A stretch of DNA of 64,000 bases from Ursus arctos (Eukaryota > Chordata > Mammalia > Carnivora > Ursidae). The stretch covers positions 7,636,001-7,700,000 of the forward strand of contig NW_026622886.1 of the NCBI RefSeq assembly GCF_023065955.2, given 5' to 3'. Position numbers and translations under genes: made by a program. Numbering within the stretch: position 1 is the stretch's first letter; each line of letters starts with the position of its first letter. The notes below the pieces were generated by a model, which saw only the letters and a list, made by a program, of their open reading frames with translations, made no database searches and had not been told where the DNA came from. Below, one piece after another: positions 59,761-64,000 of this stretch.

Positions 59761-60815
59761 AGAGGTAAACTGACCTTTTGACTTAAGAGTTCAGATCTGT
59801 GTCTTACCCCCTGCTTACCATTACCATGTGTATTTTTTTATTTCCAGTTTACCAGACCAAACATCTTGGATGAAATGGTGACTTTTTTTTTTTTAATTTT
59901 TTTCTCCAAGTATGTGCCACTGGCACTGTCTCACAGTTGACATTTATGTGTGATTTGGGGAATCGGGTTCTTTCCAAAAATCTTAGCGATGTATGTACTA
60001 GGTATCAACTAAGATCATTTGTCAACTGCCTGGAGTTCTCTCCACAGGCCATTCTGCTGAGCTAAGCATCCTGAGCAGGATTGATTTGGAGGCCCTTGGG
60101 TGCTGCAGTTCCATCCACCAAATTAACTGCAGTGGCCTGCAGGGAAAGTCTCTTGGCTCCTCCTATTCTGTGCTCCGTGCGTTCTCTCTATGCTCCAACT
60201 GGCCTGGGAGTGGACGGCTGCTTCTGAGTCATCCGGCAAAACCAAAATGTGCTTTTCTTTTTAGACGTTCACTAGTTAATTTTTGCCTGAGTAATGAATT
60301 CCAGGTTTTTGGTTTTTTTTAAATAACAGAAGGGTACACAATGACAATTTCTCTTGCTACACAGCCCCCCATGGGACTCAGGTCCCTCCCCGTAAAAACT
60401 AACAAAACAAAATGGAGCTTATCTTAAAGACCAGTGTCGTCAGCACTGCCGTCATGGTAGTTTACATTGTGTTGTTTGTGGGGACCAGAGAAGACTTTGG
60501 AAATCAGGGACATGGGAACATGGCTATGGCTTGTCAATAAATGCAAAGCCAATTGGCCAGACTTATCTAGAATAAAATTGCAGGGGAGCTGCTTTTTATC
60601 TGTAAAGATAAATAGCATATATTGTGCAAACACCTTCCATCAGCTAAACCTAGGTAGGTTGTCATATCACTGGGGAAAAAACAAAACGAAACATAGGGAA
60701 AAACCTAACACAGGGAATGTGCAATATTAGGTGTGGCAAAATACGCATCACGTAAATGTACCATTTTCACCGTCTTTAAATGTATAGTTCAGAAGCATTA
60801 AGTACATCTGCGTAG

Positions 60816-62925
<2,110 letters not shown>

Positions 62926-63051
62926 GATATTTTCAACGCCGTCATCAAACAGAACCCTTTCCTCGTGTACCAGCTCCCCTGCTTCTGGAATGTGCAGCTG
63001 TCGGACCACACCCGCTCTGAGCAGTGCTACAGGGACGTGTCTGATCTGAAG
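62926..63051 (+). CDS. LARGE1: LARGE1 coding exon (GT8 domain, about residues 336-377)
   Basis: This is the third LARGE1 exon. It begins and ends in phase 0 and is 126 bp (42 codons) long. It reads [20 protein letters not shown] followed by [20 protein letters not shown] and LK. The acceptor is a long pyrimidine tract ending 'tctcccag', and the donor is 'gtagag'. '[13 protein letters not shown]' and '[10 protein letters not shown]' are LARGE1-type residues, whereas LARGE2 has different residues here. The segment belongs to the GT8 catalytic domain. The next family exon, which starts VIHWNSPKK, is not found in the remaining 950 bp. Reading frame remains open on both sides of the exon, but the flanking translated sequence has no family similarity, so the splice sites define the exon. 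Confidence 0.97.
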
Positions 63052-63384
63052 GTAGAGGAAGGCCAGGCTGCCGTGGGCCTGGGGCAGCGCCGCAGAGGAC
63101 GGGGGAGGCGTCCGGCCGTGGCACAGGGGAGCCGGCTCGGGAGCTGGCTGGGGAGGGGCTCTTCAGGGGGATGACTGGCTCTGAGCTTTGTGTGCCGTGT
63201 GGTGAGCGAGAGAAGGGCGTAGAAGAGCAGAAAGTATGTGCTTTTCTCCTTTGTTTTTTTCCCCTCTTGTTGGGGCTTTCTGGAAAGCGTAAGGCCTCCC
63301 TGCATAAGAACCAGCTTGGCTGATTGTTCTTGCCACCTGCTGCCGGCTGTTTGGGTTCCTATCAGCTCCCCAAATCCAGTCAAG

Positions 63385-63560
63385 TGCAAACACTTACAGA
63401 GGGACTCCTCTGTGCCAGGTGCCATAGATAGAATAACTCCTTTCCTACTCTCAAGTCGTTCGTGGCCAGAGGAGAGACCCAGGTGAGGAAATGAACGTGA
63501 ACATGCCTGCCAGGTGCTGTGGTGATGAGGTGGGGGGAGGCACCAGCACGGATGTCTGCC
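63385..63560 (-). repeat. L2 LINE fragment, antisense
   Basis: 'ctctgtgccaggtgccatag' and 'cctttcctactctcaagtcg' resemble an antisense L2 tail. Confidence 0.5.
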
Positions 63561-63599
63561 TCCACCTCACGCAGCAGTGACAGTGACAGAAAAGCCTTC

Positions 63600-64000
63600 A
63601 TCATCGGTCTCTTTGTACCAGACATAGTGGTAGGTCCTGGTAACCAGCTTGAACCATGGAAACCCAAATAAGGTAGAAGGGCCCACAATGACCACCCCCC
63701 CAACCCCCCGGCCAAATACAAACAGGCCCATTAGGTGACTCGCCTCAAAATATCGGTCGGCCCTAGCTGACCAGTGGGTCACTGACCCCCAGGCACAGGT
63801 ACCAAAGAAGGGAAATTGCATATGTGCCCGTACCTCCTCGCCTTCCCCCTTAACTAGAGTCCCCACCACTGCCTTCTGGCAGACGGCCTGCCACTCCCTT
63901 GCGGTGTATTCAGTAAACTTCTATCTCCTTTGTTCTGCCTCGGGTGAGTCCTTTCACTGCTCGTGCCTCCAGCCACCACCCAATCAGGTTGCCCCACATT
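63600..64000 (+). mobile_element. Probable endogenous retrovirus-type LTR (partial)
   Basis: The segment is compositionally unlike its surroundings. It contains 'gtgtattcagtaaacttcta' (variant polyadenylation signal) followed by 'ttctgcctcgggtgagtcct', resembling the R-U5 part of class I ERV LTRs. The start is uncertain and the right end lies outside the window. No viral gene is visible, and a 100-codon minus-strand ORF here (63567-63869) has no recognised similarity. Confidence 0.4.

Larger units (their letters stand above)
63052..64000 (+). other. LARGE1: LARGE1 intron (5' part, continues past window)
   Basis: This is the start of the intron after the third exon, with donor gtagag. It holds an antisense L2 fragment and a probable LTR running off the right edge. 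No further LARGE1 exon is seen. Confidence 0.85.

Noticed and set aside
63567..63869. 100-codon minus-strand ORF as a retroviral gene
   Set aside because: It shows no retroviral motif. It is antisense to the probable LTR and likely a chance frame.

Overview
This window is nuclear DNA from a caniform carnivore, most likely a bear or close relative. Nine insertions of the carnivore-specific tRNA-Lys-derived SINE (CAN-SINE / SINEC) are visible. Their tRNA-like heads and the 'ggcgttatgggatcgagcc' body variant resemble the panda/bear subfamilies more than the dog or cat ones. The species call is inferred from remembered consensus sequences. No Alu elements, bacterial operons, phage genes or CRISPR arrays are present.

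The one protein-coding gene recognised is LARGE1, on the + strand. LARGE1 is the Golgi xylosyl/glucuronyl-transferase that builds matriglycan on alpha-dystroglycan. Three consecutive coding exons are visible at 28895-28999, 60985-61097 and 62926-63051. Together they encode about 115 residues of the N-terminal GT8 (xylosyltransferase) domain, roughly residues 263-377 by human numbering. Reading frame and splice phases join exactly across both introns (phase 1, then phase 0). The paralogue LARGE2 is excluded by the residues in exons 2 and 3. The exon with the DXD motif lies upstream of the window and the exon starting 'VIHWNSP' lies downstream. The layout is more than 28.8 kb of upstream intron, exon, 32.0 kb intron, exon, 1.8 kb intron, exon and about 0.95 kb of the next intron.

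Everything else is intronic and is mostly interspersed repeats of several ages. Young elements are L1 and SINEC insertions, many with clear target-site duplications. Intermediate ones are L1MA-like and MaLR/MLT1-type LTRs. Ancient ones are L2, MIR, MER5-like and MER20-like elements. Positions 1-5200 are a nested block: an inverted (twin-priming-type) L1 interrupted by a SINE, old antisense L1, then an LTR split by an antisense L1. Positions 14.9-20.1 kb and 51.0-52.4 kb are also repeat dense. The right edge ends in a probable retroviral-type LTR.

No previously undescribed biological system is evident. The observations most worth checking are nested-insertion structures, two local ~90-bp duplications about 89-90% identical, a perfect 2 x 39-bp tandem repeat, an unnamed repeat family with two copies, and a possible antisense processed retrocopy at 20281-21038 that carries the window's longest ORF. 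Repeat boundaries are read by eye and are approximate unless a target-site duplication fixes them.
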